NCBI RefSeq assembly: GCF_963678635.1
Contig: NC_087068.1
Coordinates: 28,336,318 to 28,400,317 of the forward strand
Source: Symsagittifera roscoffensis
Lineage: Eukaryota; Xenacoelomorpha; Acoela; Convolutidae
Reading direction: 5' to 3'
Length of the DNA: 64,000 bases
This document shows positions 52,838 to 64,000 of this stretch, one piece after another (position 1 is the stretch's first letter; every line of letters begins with the position of its first letter). The notes under the pieces are model-generated. The model was not told the DNA's origin. It saw only the letters and a list, made by a program, of their open reading frames with translations, and made no database searches. The position numbers were made by a program, and so were the translations under genes.

Positions 52838-55800
52838 CGCGTTTTAATTTCAATCTAAAAAGATATTTCATCCTTCATCAAAATTCAAAAAAACACGCGA
52901 TAATTTTATTTTTACTATGAACGCGTATGCGGCGTTTTTTTGTGCCTCAAAAATTAACACAAAATCAAAAAAGTGACTAGACGCTTATTACATCTCCTTC
53001 TATCTTACATACCGTATGACATAACAAATTTTTGCTGAAAAAAATCTGAAACAAATTTATTTGGATTTTTTTAATCCGACCAATTTTTTATTTTGAAAGA
53101 TGAAATATAAAACATTTTTCTTTAAAAAAAGCCGTCAAAAAGATAGGGCTTTGCTTTGATACAAACAATTTCGTTAAGTTTTGAAAAATGAATTGACAAT
53201 ACAAAACAACCTGACAGAAAAAATTTTTTATTGTTCCGACTTTCGATACGAAAGTAACGGAATATTTGTGCTCGGGGTGGGTTTTTTTTCTTCAGACAAA
53301 TTTCGACTTTTTAACTAGCCATTTTTGACGGAAGTTTTTTATATCATTCAAAAGCTATTGTTGTCCTGAGCTTAAATTTGAAAAGATATTTCACCTGTGA
53401 CCATTTTTCGTAAAGTTATGAGGGTTTAAAGATTGCCATTTTGACCAATTTGAGACAATTAACGCGCGATATAATTCGCGCTATTAAAGCGTGAGCGGAG
53501 ATTTACTCCGTCTTAGAAATCGTTCCAAATTGGTTGAAAGAATTTCATTTGCCATAATTGATTTGTTAACAGGGAGCGAAATCTTTTGTTTTGTACTTTA
53601 TATGGCGTGTGGGGGGATGATTTTCAATTAAAAAAATTCAAATTTTAGAAGAAAACAAGTTTTTCATTTTTTTTTATTTCATTTATTTTTTTTTTGTTGT
53701 TTATGTTATTACTGCTCCATAAACGTTAAAAGGCAGTCGGAATTTTCAGGGCTTCGCCCAGATACGAGCACTCTTGTTAAGTTTTAAAATTCATGATATT
53801 GACGGTACAATACCCAAATTTGGCACTAGTATTTACCAACAAATAAGCAAAAACAAAAATTATCAAAATGAAATTAAAGCATTTATGTAATTTTGTTTTT
53901 TTAAGAGTTTTTTGTTGTCAACAAGGCTCTGATAAAATTTGAACCATCAAAAAATTTTTTAATGAGATTCGAATCATAACTGTGAGTGTAAGATAATGTT
54001 ATACCACGCAACATTGTTCGACAACTATTTGTGATACTTAATTTTGGGTACCGCGACAACTCGCACACAAATCTCCACAACACGCAGAATACACAAATCG
54101 CCACAAAAGTTTTTGAAGCTAATTGGAAGTTTTATATTCTCGGTCTGAGGTCGCCGGTGGGCGCACTATGCACGCGTCGCCGCTTTGCGGCGATAACCAC
54201 CTCTAAATTTCAATCTAAAAAGACTTTAATTTCAATCTAAAAAGATATTTCATCCTTCATCAAAATTCAAAAAAAACACGCGATAATGTTATTTTTACTA
54301 TGAACGCGTATGCGGCGTTTTCTTGTGCCTCAAAAATTAACACAAAATCAAAAAAGTGACTAGACGCTAATTACATCTCCTTCTATCTTACATACCGTAT
54401 GACATAACAAATTTTTGCTGAAAAAAACCTGAAACAAATTTATTTGGATTTTTTTAATCCGACCAATTTTTTATTTTGAAAGATGAAATATAAAACATTT
54501 TTCTTTAAAAAAAGCCGTCAAAAAGATAGGGCTTTGCTTTGATACAAACAATTTCGTTAAGTTTTGAAAAATGAATTGACAATACAAAACAACCTGACAG
54601 AAAAAATTTTTTATTGTTCCGACTTTCGATACGAAAGTAACGGAATATTTGTGCTCGGGGTGGGTTTTTTTTCTTCAGACAAATTTCGACTTTTTAACTA
54701 GCCATTTTTGACGGAAGTTTTTTATATCATTCAAAAGCTATTGTTGTCCTGAGCTTAAATTTGAAAAGATATTTCACCTGTGACCATTTTTCGTAAAGTT
54801 ATGAGGGTTTAAAGATTGCCATTTTGACCAATTTGGGACAATTAACGCGCGATATAATTCGCGCTATTAAAGCGTGAGCGGAGATTTACTCCGTCTTAGA
54901 AATCGTTCCAAATTGGTTGAAAGAATTTCATTTGCCATAATTGATTTGTTAACAGGGAGCGAAATCTTTTGTTTTGTACTTTATATGGCGTGTGGGGGGA
55001 TGATTTTCAATTAAAAAAATTCAAATTTTAGAAGAAAACAAGTTTTTCATTTTTTTTTATTTCATTTATTTTTTTTTGTTGTTTATGTTATTACTGCTCC
55101 ATAAACGTTAAAAGGCAGTCGGAATTTTCAGGGCTTCGCCCAGATACGAGCACTCTTGTTACGTTTTAAAATTCATGATATTGACGGTACAATACCCAAA
55201 TTTGGCACTAGTATTTACCAACAAATAAGCAAAAACAAAAATTATCAAAATGAAATTAAAGCATTTGGTAATTTTGTTTTTTTAAGAGTTTTTTGTTGTC
55301 AACAAGACTCTGATAAAATTTGAACCATCAAAAATTTTTTTAATGAGATTCGAATCATAACTGTGAGTGTAAGATAATGTTATACCACGCAACATTGTTC
55401 GACAACTATTTGTGATACTTAATTTTGGGTACCGCGACAACTCGCACACAAATCTCCACAACACGCAGAATACACAAATCGCCACAAAAGTTTTTGAAGC
55501 TAATTGGAAGTTTTATATTCTCGGTCTGAGGTCGCCGGTGGGCGCACTATGCACGCGTCGCCGCTTTGCGGCGATAACCACCTCTAAATTTCAATCTAAA
55601 AAGACTTTAATTTCAATCTAAAAAGATATTTCATCCTTCATCAAAATTCAAAAAAAAACACGCGATAATGTTATTTTTACTATGAACGCGTATGCGGCGT
55701 TTTCTTGTGCCTCAAAAATTAACACAAAATCAAAAAAGTGACTAGACGCTAATTACATCTCCTTCTATCTTACATACCGTATGACATAACAAATTTTTGC

Positions 55801-56141
55801 TGAAAAAAATCTGAAAAAAATTTAATTGGATTTTTTTAATCCGACCAAGTTTTTTTTTTGAAAGACGAATTATAAAAAATTTTTCTATAAAAAAAGCCGT
55901 CAAAAACATAGGGCTTTGCTTTGATACAATCAATTTCGTTAAGTTTTGAAAAATGAATTGACAATACAAAACAACCTGACAGAAAAAGTTTTTATTGTAC
56001 CGACTTTCGATAAGAAAGTAACGGAATATTTGTGCTCGGGGTGGGTTTTTTTTTCTTCAGACAAATTTCGACTTTTTAACTAGCCATTTTTGACGGAAGT
56101 TTTATATATCATTCAAAAGCTGTTGTTGTCCTGAGCTTAAA
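52838..56141 (+). repeat. 1.38-kb satellite block 1
   Basis: Two full units and one truncated unit, marked by CCTCAAAAATTAACAC at 52,946, 54,328 and 55,710 (period 1,382). Each contains GC-rich hairpins: CTTTCGATACGAAAG, CGGAGATTTACTCCG, GGGCTTCGCCC and CGCCGCTTTGCGGCG. No real ORF is present. The 67-69 residue frames on both strands are fixed by repetition and overlap each other. The third unit is cut at TTTGAGG by R2. Confidence 0.9.
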
Positions 56142-56609
56142 TTTGAGGTATTTTTTTCTCCTTTCGAAAAAATTTAAGAAACTCCGCTTGGCCATTTTGT
56201 TTTGCTTTTTTGTTTACCATCCAATTAAAAAAATAAAATGCTTCGTTCTCTCCCTTTTAGATGTTTCCTAAAAATAAATGCAGTCTAAATATTATCCTAT
56301 TCTATATACATCTTTTTTTTTATAAAAAGAAAACGAATGAAAATGCTCACAAGTTTTTGAAAATTTAGAAACGAGCTTAATTATTTCGAGCATATAATAC
56401 TATGGAGGACAAAGGCGAACTCTAAACTTCTGTTAAAAATAACTAATTGAGGACGAATTTTAAAGGAGTTCATTTATTTGCTGTATCTAATTTTTTACTG
56501 GCTTTTTCCTTGCAACACTTATACGATTGCATTAACCGTATACTTTTCATCAAAGATAAGCAATGATTGTTTGTGAAAATTTAACTTAACTTTTTGTTTC
56601 TCTTTTAAA

Positions 56610-56801
56610 TCAATCAAAATCTTTTTTTGCTAGTCTTACAGTTTCAAACATCAAATTGCTAAATGTAGACTGAAAACAACGATGATTTTTAATTACTGCC
56701 AAAAAAAATTCACACATTGTCGAATTTGTCATTTCATAAAAATGTGTTTTTCCTCGAAATATTGCCGGCAGTTTAACATCAGTTTGACCAAATTTGACCA
56801 T
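56610..56801 (-). CDS. Small ORF, 63 residues (R2)
   Basis: Identical to 49,454-49,645. Same caveats apply. Confidence 0.25.
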   Translation of the reverse strand: MVKFGQTDVKLPAIFRGKTHFYEMTNSTMCEFFLAVIKNHRCFQSTFSNLMFETVRLAKKDFD

Positions 56802-58394
56802 TTTGAGATTTTGAAATAACCATTGCCAAAATAAAAAAGACTATTTTACAGTTTCGACAAAACTTCAAAGCGCCCTGTCAAAAAGATATGTGCAAAAGCC
56901 ACTGCCACAATTTTTTCTTTATGTTATTCTGACTGATTTTTTATATGTTGCACATTTAATTATAAAAAAATTGAAGGTCGCCCTTTTAGAAATAATGAGT
57001 ACCTTTCTTAATGGATTCAAACGGCGAAAGCCCGGGGTTGCTCCATTTTTTCTGAATCTAATTTGAAAATTTTATACCAACTCTATAGAACAATTTTGCG
57101 TAATCCAAACATAGATTTACCATTGAAGATACTGCGCAAATTCAATGTTACTGCAAAATAGCAAACAAGATTTTGTTTTTGAAAGACCGCTATTTTAATA
57201 ATTTCTTCAAAAATCTATGCATTTGTCAGCTTTTTATTTTTCAGTTTGAGTCTGCCTACAATTTTGTAAACTTCACAATATTGAACTGTTTTTAAAAAGT
57301 TAAGATGTTGAAAAAGTGCTCTGACTGTCAACCAATTGCATAAAAATGCTCATTATGCAATTGATTGGTTTGAAAAAATTGTCGTAGAGCTTCTATCAGA
57401 AATTATCTTTAAATTTATGTTCTGTGTGGTTAGTTTGGTATGAATAAGTTTTATATTTGCGGTCAAAACTGACATTTCAGTTAGAAAATAGTTTTCTGGA
57501 GTAAGTGTTCAAATCAGCTTATCTGACTTTTGAAGTTAATCCAAGTTATTGTTTGAGTTATTTTCCTGTTTTTGATGTTTCTGACGTCAAATGTTGTATG
57601 AGCAAAAACACAATCTGATCACAATCAATTATTTTCCTCTAACAGTCTAGTTTTGTAGCCTAAACCGTCGATTTCAATCTTTTATTTTTCCTCGTTACCC
57701 TTTGCCACCCCGGGGAATCTCGACAACACATTTTATATCCTAGAAAGGGTCTTGGTTCCTTTGGTAATAATATTATTATTACTTTATTCAATAATAAAAG
57801 GAAATAGTGAAACCTTATAACTTATCTTATTTTGACACATTTTATTCACCATAAGTTTGGATTTGGGTCATAAACAAAGAAAGGGCACAATGGTCATTTC
57901 GCTCTTTATTCTCTGGCAAAAGCCCACTGGAAATAAGAGCCAAATATAATCCGACCAGGAGTCCATTTTACCCCACCTTTTGTTTTGCTCCCTTGGTACT
58001 AATATTAAGGCCCTGCCTGCCTCTTTTAGCCCACTTGATTCCTTAATTCCATTAGTTTTTCTTTCATCATTTTTATCTTTTTTTACCCTGACCTAGCCCT
58101 TTTATACACTGGCAAACTTATCTTTTTTGTGTGTCCAACAACTTATTTGATATCCAGTCAGACAAACTTGACTTACACCATTTACATACGTCATTGCGTT
58201 TTTAATATTAATGGTACCAAATTACCTTCCAGAAACCCAACAGAAATATTGATGAAGTCATTCTTCCGCCTAGCTTCTGTCTCTATGTGATACATTGGCG
58301 CAGATTGCGGTCTGATTAAATTTCAACCTACTTTCTTTTGCTCATAACTTCATTTTTCCTAATAAACTGCACGAATATTAAATCACATTTCAAA

Positions 58395-58717
58395 ATGAAC
58401 TTTACTTCAAAAAAAGGTAACAAAAGTTCACCGCCAGATGGTGATAAAAGCGACCAAAACAACCCTCATCCGGTTCGGTTTCGAAGCCACACGACAACTG
58501 AGTCGGGTCGTGTTGCGAATCGATCGTCTAGCCGAACGTGTGTGAGCCTTTACGCCGATAACACCCTCGGAAACTCGCTGGGCTATCTCTATCAAAACCC
58601 AAGGAATAGTTTGACCAATTTTACAGCAGGTTGCAAGTTCACAACTAGCACTATACCAAGACATAACTCAACTGGAAAGCGATTGTCTGGCAGTATGACT
58701 ACATCGAATAGTTTCAG
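58395..58717 (+). CDS. Candidate first exon, Ser/Thr/Asn-rich protein (R2)
   Basis: The encoded peptide is identical to that of 51,240-51,562, with the same ATG context and splice donor. If the first exon is real, the duplication either copied a gene's 5' end or created two promoters for downstream exons outside the window. Confidence 0.4.
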
Positions 58718-58920
58718 GTACGCAGTTACAGAAGTTATAGCTCTATTTCCAGCGAGCCTATGATAGTTTAATTATTCAAGCAAACAGAGGAGTTTCAAAC
58801 TTTTCTGTAAATAAAGTACTAAGGAGTGAAAGATATTTGAGATATTAAACTACTGAAAGAATCTATATAGACAACTAAGTACCTTTCGGATTAGATCACA
58901 TGCCTCAGTTTTAGTCGTTT

Positions 58921-58944
58921 GGCGCCGTGGTTTAGTTGATAAAG
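58921..58944 (+). pseudogene. tRNA 5'-half-like relic (R2)
   Basis: Duplicate of 51,766-51,789. Confidence 0.3.
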
Positions 58945-59804
58945 TCTCAAATTCTTTCACAAAATCCACCAGACAGGATAACTTGTCATTAAGTCATTTA
59001 ACAAGTGAAGCTCTTTACGAATCATAAAATCGCTTCTCGATCACCAGTTTGGCTGGAGTGATTTCTGGCCATTCGTTGGTCCCATGCAACTTGGTCCGTA
59101 CCAATTGCTAGCTTCCGTTTTAGGAGCTGAAAACAAACAATTCAACATTTTTTGGTAAATTTGAAACTGGTCAACGCAAAAAACGAAGAGGAAGAAGAAG
59201 AAACATAATAACAAGAAATTATTCCTCTGAGTTTGTAGAAAAAAAAACAATTATGCTTCAGCATATGCTAACAATTCTATATAAGCACGCAACCAATACA
59301 ATATCAAACTTAATGCAAACTTAGAGAAGACAAACGAAGGGCAACAAGAATGCCCACTAAAAGTACCCTTATGAAAAATAAAGCGATCTTAGAATAAGAA
59401 AAATTCGACCTTAAAATGTACAAGACTGCTGGTATATCACTGCAATGCCCTGAATGTTCCAACTGCCTTGTCTGTCTCTAATAATTTTTGGTTACAAAAA
59501 ATTTATAAAGCATAAATTGACCTATAATTTTGTTTGAGTGACAATAATTTGGGTTAAGCTTTCAGCTTTATAATTAAAGTCTTCAAACTATTCTCCGAAC
59601 AACTTATCAGGCCCAAATTAAAGCACATGGCGGACAGTGCATAGCACACCTACCGAGAAACACGCAAAGATCATGTTCGATCTCACGCTACAATTTTTTT
59701 TACAGAGATAGATCTGAATAAAAAACACCCCAAGCGTAAATATTGCTCGCATAAAAAAGTTTCAGGTTCGGTTTCTACAGTACAGCTTCTCACACTACAG
59801 CTTT

Positions 59805-62800
59805 CAGCCTCAAAAATTAACACAAAATCAAAAAAGTGACTAGACGCTGTTTACATCTCCTTCTATCTTACACACCGTATGACATAACAAATTTTTGCTG
59901 AAAAAAATCTGAAAAAAATTTATTTGGATTTTTTTAATCCGACCAATTTTTCATTTTGTGAAAGACGAATTATAAAAAATTTTTCTTTAAAAAAAGCCGT
60001 CAAAACATAGGGCTTTGCTTTGATACAAACAATTTCGTTAAGTTTTGAAAAATGAATTGACTATACAAAACAACCTGACAGAAAAAGTTTTTATTGTTCC
60101 GACTTTCGATACGAAAGTAACGGAATATTTGTGCTCGGGGTGGGTTTTTTTTTCTTCAGACAAATTTCGACTTTTTAACTAGCCATTTTTGACGGAAGTT
60201 TTGTATATCATTCGAAAGCTATTGTTGTCCTGAGCTTAAATTTGAAAAGATATTTCACCTGTGACCATTTTTCGTAAAGTTATGAGGGTTTAAAGATTGC
60301 CATTTTGACCAATTTGGGACAATTAACGCGCGATATAATTCGCGCTATTAACGCGTAAGCGGAGATTTACTCCGTCTTAGAAATCGTTCCAAATTGGTTG
60401 AAAGAAGCTTATTTGCCATAATTGATTTGTTAACAGGGAGCTAAATTTTTTGTTTTGTACTTTATATGGCGTGTGGGGGGATGATTTTCAATTAAAAAAA
60501 TTCAAATTTTAGAAAAAAACAAGTTTTTCATTTTTTTTATTTTATTTATTTTTTTTTGTTGTTAATGTTATTACTGCTCCATAAACGTTAAAAGGCAGTC
60601 GGAATTTTCAGGGCTTCGCCCTGATACGAGCAGTCTTGTTACGTTTTAAAATTCATGATATTGAGGGTACAATACCCAAATTTGGCACTAGTATTTACCA
60701 ACAAATAAGCAAAATTAAAAATTATCAAAATGAAATTAAAACATTTATGTAATTTTGTTTTTTTAAGAGTTTTTTGTTGTCAACAAGGCTCTGATAAAAT
60801 TTGAACCATCAAAAATTTTTTTAATGAGATTCGAATCATAACTGTGAGGGTAAGATAATGTTATACCACGCAACATTGTTCGACAACTATTTGTGATACT
60901 TAATTTTGGGTACCGCGACAACTCGCACACAAATCGCCACAACACGCAGAATACACAAATCGCCACAAAAATTTTTGAAGCTAATTGGAAGTTTTATATT
61001 CTCGGTCTGAGGTCGTCGGTGGGCGCACTATGCACGCGTCGCCGCTTTGCGGCGATAACCACCTCTAAATTTCAATCTAAAAAGATATTCATTTCAATCT
61101 AAAAAGATATTTCATCCTTCATCAAAATTCAAAAAAAACACGCAATAATGTTATTTTTACTATGAACGCGAATGCGGCGTTTTTTTGTGCCTCAAAAATT
61201 AACACAAAATCAAAAAAGTGACTAGACGCTAATTACATCTCCTTCTATCTTACATACCGTATGACATAACAAATTTTTGCTGAAAAAAATCTGAAAAAAA
61301 TTTATATGGATTTTTTTAATCCGACCAATTTTTTATTTTGAAAGACGAATTATAAAACATTTTTCTTTAAAAAAAGCTGTCAAAAACATAGGGCTTTGCT
61401 TTGATACAAACAATTTCGTTAAGTTTTGAAAAATGAATTGACAATACAAAACAACCTGACAGAAAAAATTTTTATTGTTCCGACTTTCGATACGAAAGTA
61501 ACGGAATATTTGTGCTCCGGGTGGGTTTTTTTTTCTTCAGACAAATTTCGACTTTTTAACTAGCCATTTTTGACGGAAGTTTTTTATATCATTCGAAAGC
61601 TATTGTTGTCCTGAGCTTAAATTTGAAAAGATATTTTACCTGTGACCATTTTTCATAAAGTTATGAGGATTTAAAGATTGCCATTTTGACCAATTTGGGA
61701 CAATTAACGCGCGATATAAGTCGCGCTATTAACGCGTAAGCGGAGATTTACTCCGTCTTAGAAATCGTTCCAAATTGGTTGAAAGAAGCTTATTTGCCAT
61801 TTTTGATTTGTTAACAGGGAGCGAAATCTTTTGTTTTGTACTTTATATGGCGTGTGGGGGGATGATTTTCAATTTAAAAAATTCAAATTTTAGAAAAAAT
61901 TAAGTTTTTCATTTTTTTTATTTCATTTTTTTTGTTGTTTATGTTATTACTGCTCCATAAACGTTAAAAGGCAGTCGGAATTTTCAGGGCTTCGCCCTGA
62001 TACGAGCAGTCGTGTTACGTTTTAAAATTCATGATATTGAGGGTACAATACCCAAATTTGGCACTAGTATTTACCAACAAATAAGCAAAAACGAAAATTA
62101 TCAAAATGGAATTAAAACATTTATGTAATTTTGTTTTTTTTAAGAGTCAACAAGGCTCTGATAAAATTTGAACCATCAAAAATTTTTTTAATGAGATTCG
62201 AATCATAACTGTGAGGGTAAGATAATGTTATACCACGCAACATTGTTCGACAACTATTTGTGATACTTAATTTTGGGTACCGCGACAACTCGCACACAAA
62301 TCGCCACAACACGCAGAATACACAAATCGCCACAAAAATTTATGAAGCTAATTGGAAGTTTTATATTCTCGGTATGAGGTCGTCGGTGGGCGCACTATGC
62401 ACGCGTCGCCGCTTTGCGGCGATAACCACCTCTAAATTTCAATCTAAAAAGATATTCATTTCAATCTAAAAAGATATTTCATCCTTCATCAAAATTCAAA
62501 AAAAACACGCGATAATGTTATTTTTACTATGAACGCGTATGCGGCGTTTTTTTGTGCCTCAAAAATTAACACAAAATCAAAAAAGTGACTAGACGCTAAT
62601 TACATCTCCTTCTATCTTACATACCGTATGACATAACAAATTTTTGCTGAAAAAAATCTGAAAAAAATTTATATGGATTTTTTTAATCCGACCAATTTTT
62701 TATTTTGAAAGACGAATTATAAAACATTTTTCTTTAAAAAAAGCCGTCAAAAACATAGGGCTTTGCTTTGATACAAACAATTTCGTTAAGTTTTGAAAAA

Positions 62801-63830
62801 TGAATTGACAATGCAAAACAACCTGACAGAAAAAATTTTTATTGTTCCGACTTTCGATACGAAAGTAACGGAATATTTGTGCTCCGGGTGGGTTTTTTTT
62901 TCTTCAGACAAATTTCGACTTTTTAACTAGCCATTTTTGACGGAAGTTTTTTATATCATTCGAAAGCTATTGTTGCCCTGAGCTTAAATTTGAAAAGATA
63001 TTTCACCTGTGATCATTTTTCGTAAAGTTATGAGGGTTTAAAGATTGCCATTTTGACCAATTTGGGACAATTAACGCGCGATATAATTCGCGCTATTAAC
63101 GCGTAAGCGGAGATTTACTCCGTCTTAGAAATCGTTCCAAATTGGTTGAAAGAAGCTTATTTGCCATAATTGATTTGTTAACAGGGAGCGAAAACTTTTG
63201 TTTTGTACTTTATATGGCGTGTGGGGGGATGATTTTCAATTAAAAAAATTCAAATTTTAGAAAAAAACAAGTTTTTCATTTTTTTTATTTCATTTATTTT
63301 TTTTGTTGTTTATGTTATTACTGCTCCATAAACGTTAAAAGGCAGTCGGAATTTTCAGGGCTTCGCCCTGATACGAGCAGTCTTGTTACTTTTTAAAATT
63401 CATGATATTGAGGGTACAATACCCAAATTTGGCACTAGTATTTACCAACAAATAAGCAAAAACAAAAATTATCAAAATGAAATTAAAGCATTTATGTAAT
63501 TTTGTTTTTTTAAGAGTTTTTGTTGTCAACAAGGCTCTGATAAAATTTGAACCATCAAAATTTTTTTAATGAGATTCGAATCATAACTGTGAGGGTAAGA
63601 TAATGTTATACCACGCAACATTGTTCGACAACTATTTGTGATACTTAATTTTGGGTACCGCGACAACTCGCACACAAATTGCCACAACACGCATAATACA
63701 CAAAGCGCCACAAAAATTTTTGAAGCTAATTGGAAGTTTTATATTCTCGGTCTGAGGTCGTCGGTGGGCGCACTTTGCACGCGTCGCCGCTTTGCGGCGA
63801 TAACCATCTCTAAATTTTGTATAAAGTCCT
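59805..63830 (+). repeat. 1.38-kb satellite block 2
   Basis: Units are marked by CCTCAAAAATTAACAC at 59,808, 61,190 and 62,557 (periods 1,382 and 1,367). They form a subtype differing from block 1 at shared positions: the CAGGGCTTCGCCCTG hairpin is perfect here but CAGGGCTTCGCCCAG in block 1. The last unit ends at about 63,830. Confidence 0.9.
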
Positions 63831-64000
63831 ACCCTCTGTTGGCAAGCTTGCAACACCTTGGCGCGCCTGCGGCGGTGAGTATATTGCGAGTTGTCTTTTC
63901 ATGCGAGTTGTCGTTTATTGTGAGATGTCTTTTCTTGCGAGTTGTCGCATCACTTTAAGTTTGGTACCGGATTAGTCAGTGGTGGGTGCATTATGCTACC
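63831..64000. repeat. Diverged satellite end with GCGAGTTGTC repeats
   Basis: Four GCGAGTTGTC-like units about 18 bp apart (63,886-63,950). A block related to the satellite follows (GGTACCG, GTGGGTGCATTATGC). The same GCGAGTTGTCGC occurs inverted inside each satellite unit (GCGACAACTCGC). The window ends here. Confidence 0.55.

Larger units (their letters stand above)
56142..59779 (+). repeat. Duplicated 3.6-kb segment, copy R2
   Basis: Second copy of 48,987-52,595 at an offset of about 7,155 bp. It has a 27-bp insertion at about 59,052 relative to R1 and scattered substitutions, more of them after 59,040. The short ORF seen in R1 at 49,107-49,379 is frameshifted here and so is not called a gene. 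Confidence 0.9.

Noticed and set aside
53901-63958. Recurring 61-106 residue ORFs on both strands of the 1.38-kb satellite
   Set aside because: Plus and minus ORFs overlap the same DNA and recur only because the satellite repeats. Lengths vary with indels, as expected for non-coding sequence.

Overview
This is AT-rich animal DNA that is almost entirely transposon and satellite. There is no operon-style gene packing, RBS or tRNA cluster. Canonical GT/AG splice signals flank the few host-like exons. A 66-bp CCCTAA (TTAGGG-type) telomeric tract lies inside the window. The two main elements are an endonuclease-bearing Penelope-like retroelement (PLE) and a Polinton/Maverick. This combination points to an invertebrate metazoan with TTAGGG telomeres, possibly a cnidarian. 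The species cannot be named from the sequence.

Layout. 1-12,000: a satellite (called S here) is interrupted by a composite PLE insertion. It holds an inverted terminal segment, a 3'-truncated copy 1 (ORF1 and RT), about 4.1 kb of other DNA with one possible host exon, more S satellite, then copy 2 (ORF1 and RT plus GIY-YIG endonuclease). A 16-bp direct repeat lies at the two outer ends. 12,265-16,003: left end of a truncated Polinton. 16,015-32,905: a near-complete Polinton. On the minus strand it carries protease, small membrane protein, major capsid, small basic protein, minor-capsid-like protein, integrase, packaging ATPase and several unidentified ORFs. Protein-primed family B DNA polymerase is on the plus strand. 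It is bounded by related terminal inverted repeats built from a GGTAAGTTTCAGAT motif. 27,846-41,118: the polymerase end plus flank is tandemly duplicated (about 6.64 kb x 2). Every large Polinton and PLE gene is interrupted, so these are decayed copies; the two polymerase copies share their lesions and so were copied after decay.

41,119-43,680: interstitial telomere repeats next to an S-satellite array, which looks subtelomeric. 43,681-48,990: low-copy DNA with weak exon candidates, a C-rich tract, a 1.2-kb cluster of TAATCGATTA-type palindromes, a Ser/Arg-rich first-exon candidate and a small MITE. 48,987-64,000: a 7.16-kb duplication consisting of a 3.6-kb segment (with an identical first-exon candidate in both copies) and blocks of a 1.38-kb satellite rich in short GC hairpins.

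The Polinton genes would together form a virus-like self-synthesising transposon (polymerase, integrase, capsid, protease, ATPase). The PLE supplies a separate copy-and-paste system. In this window neither has an intact set of ORFs. The least ordinary features are a PHD-like Cys/His cluster inside the PLE reverse transcriptase, the layered duplications in the Polinton polymerase, and the transposon-satellite-telomere mosaic.
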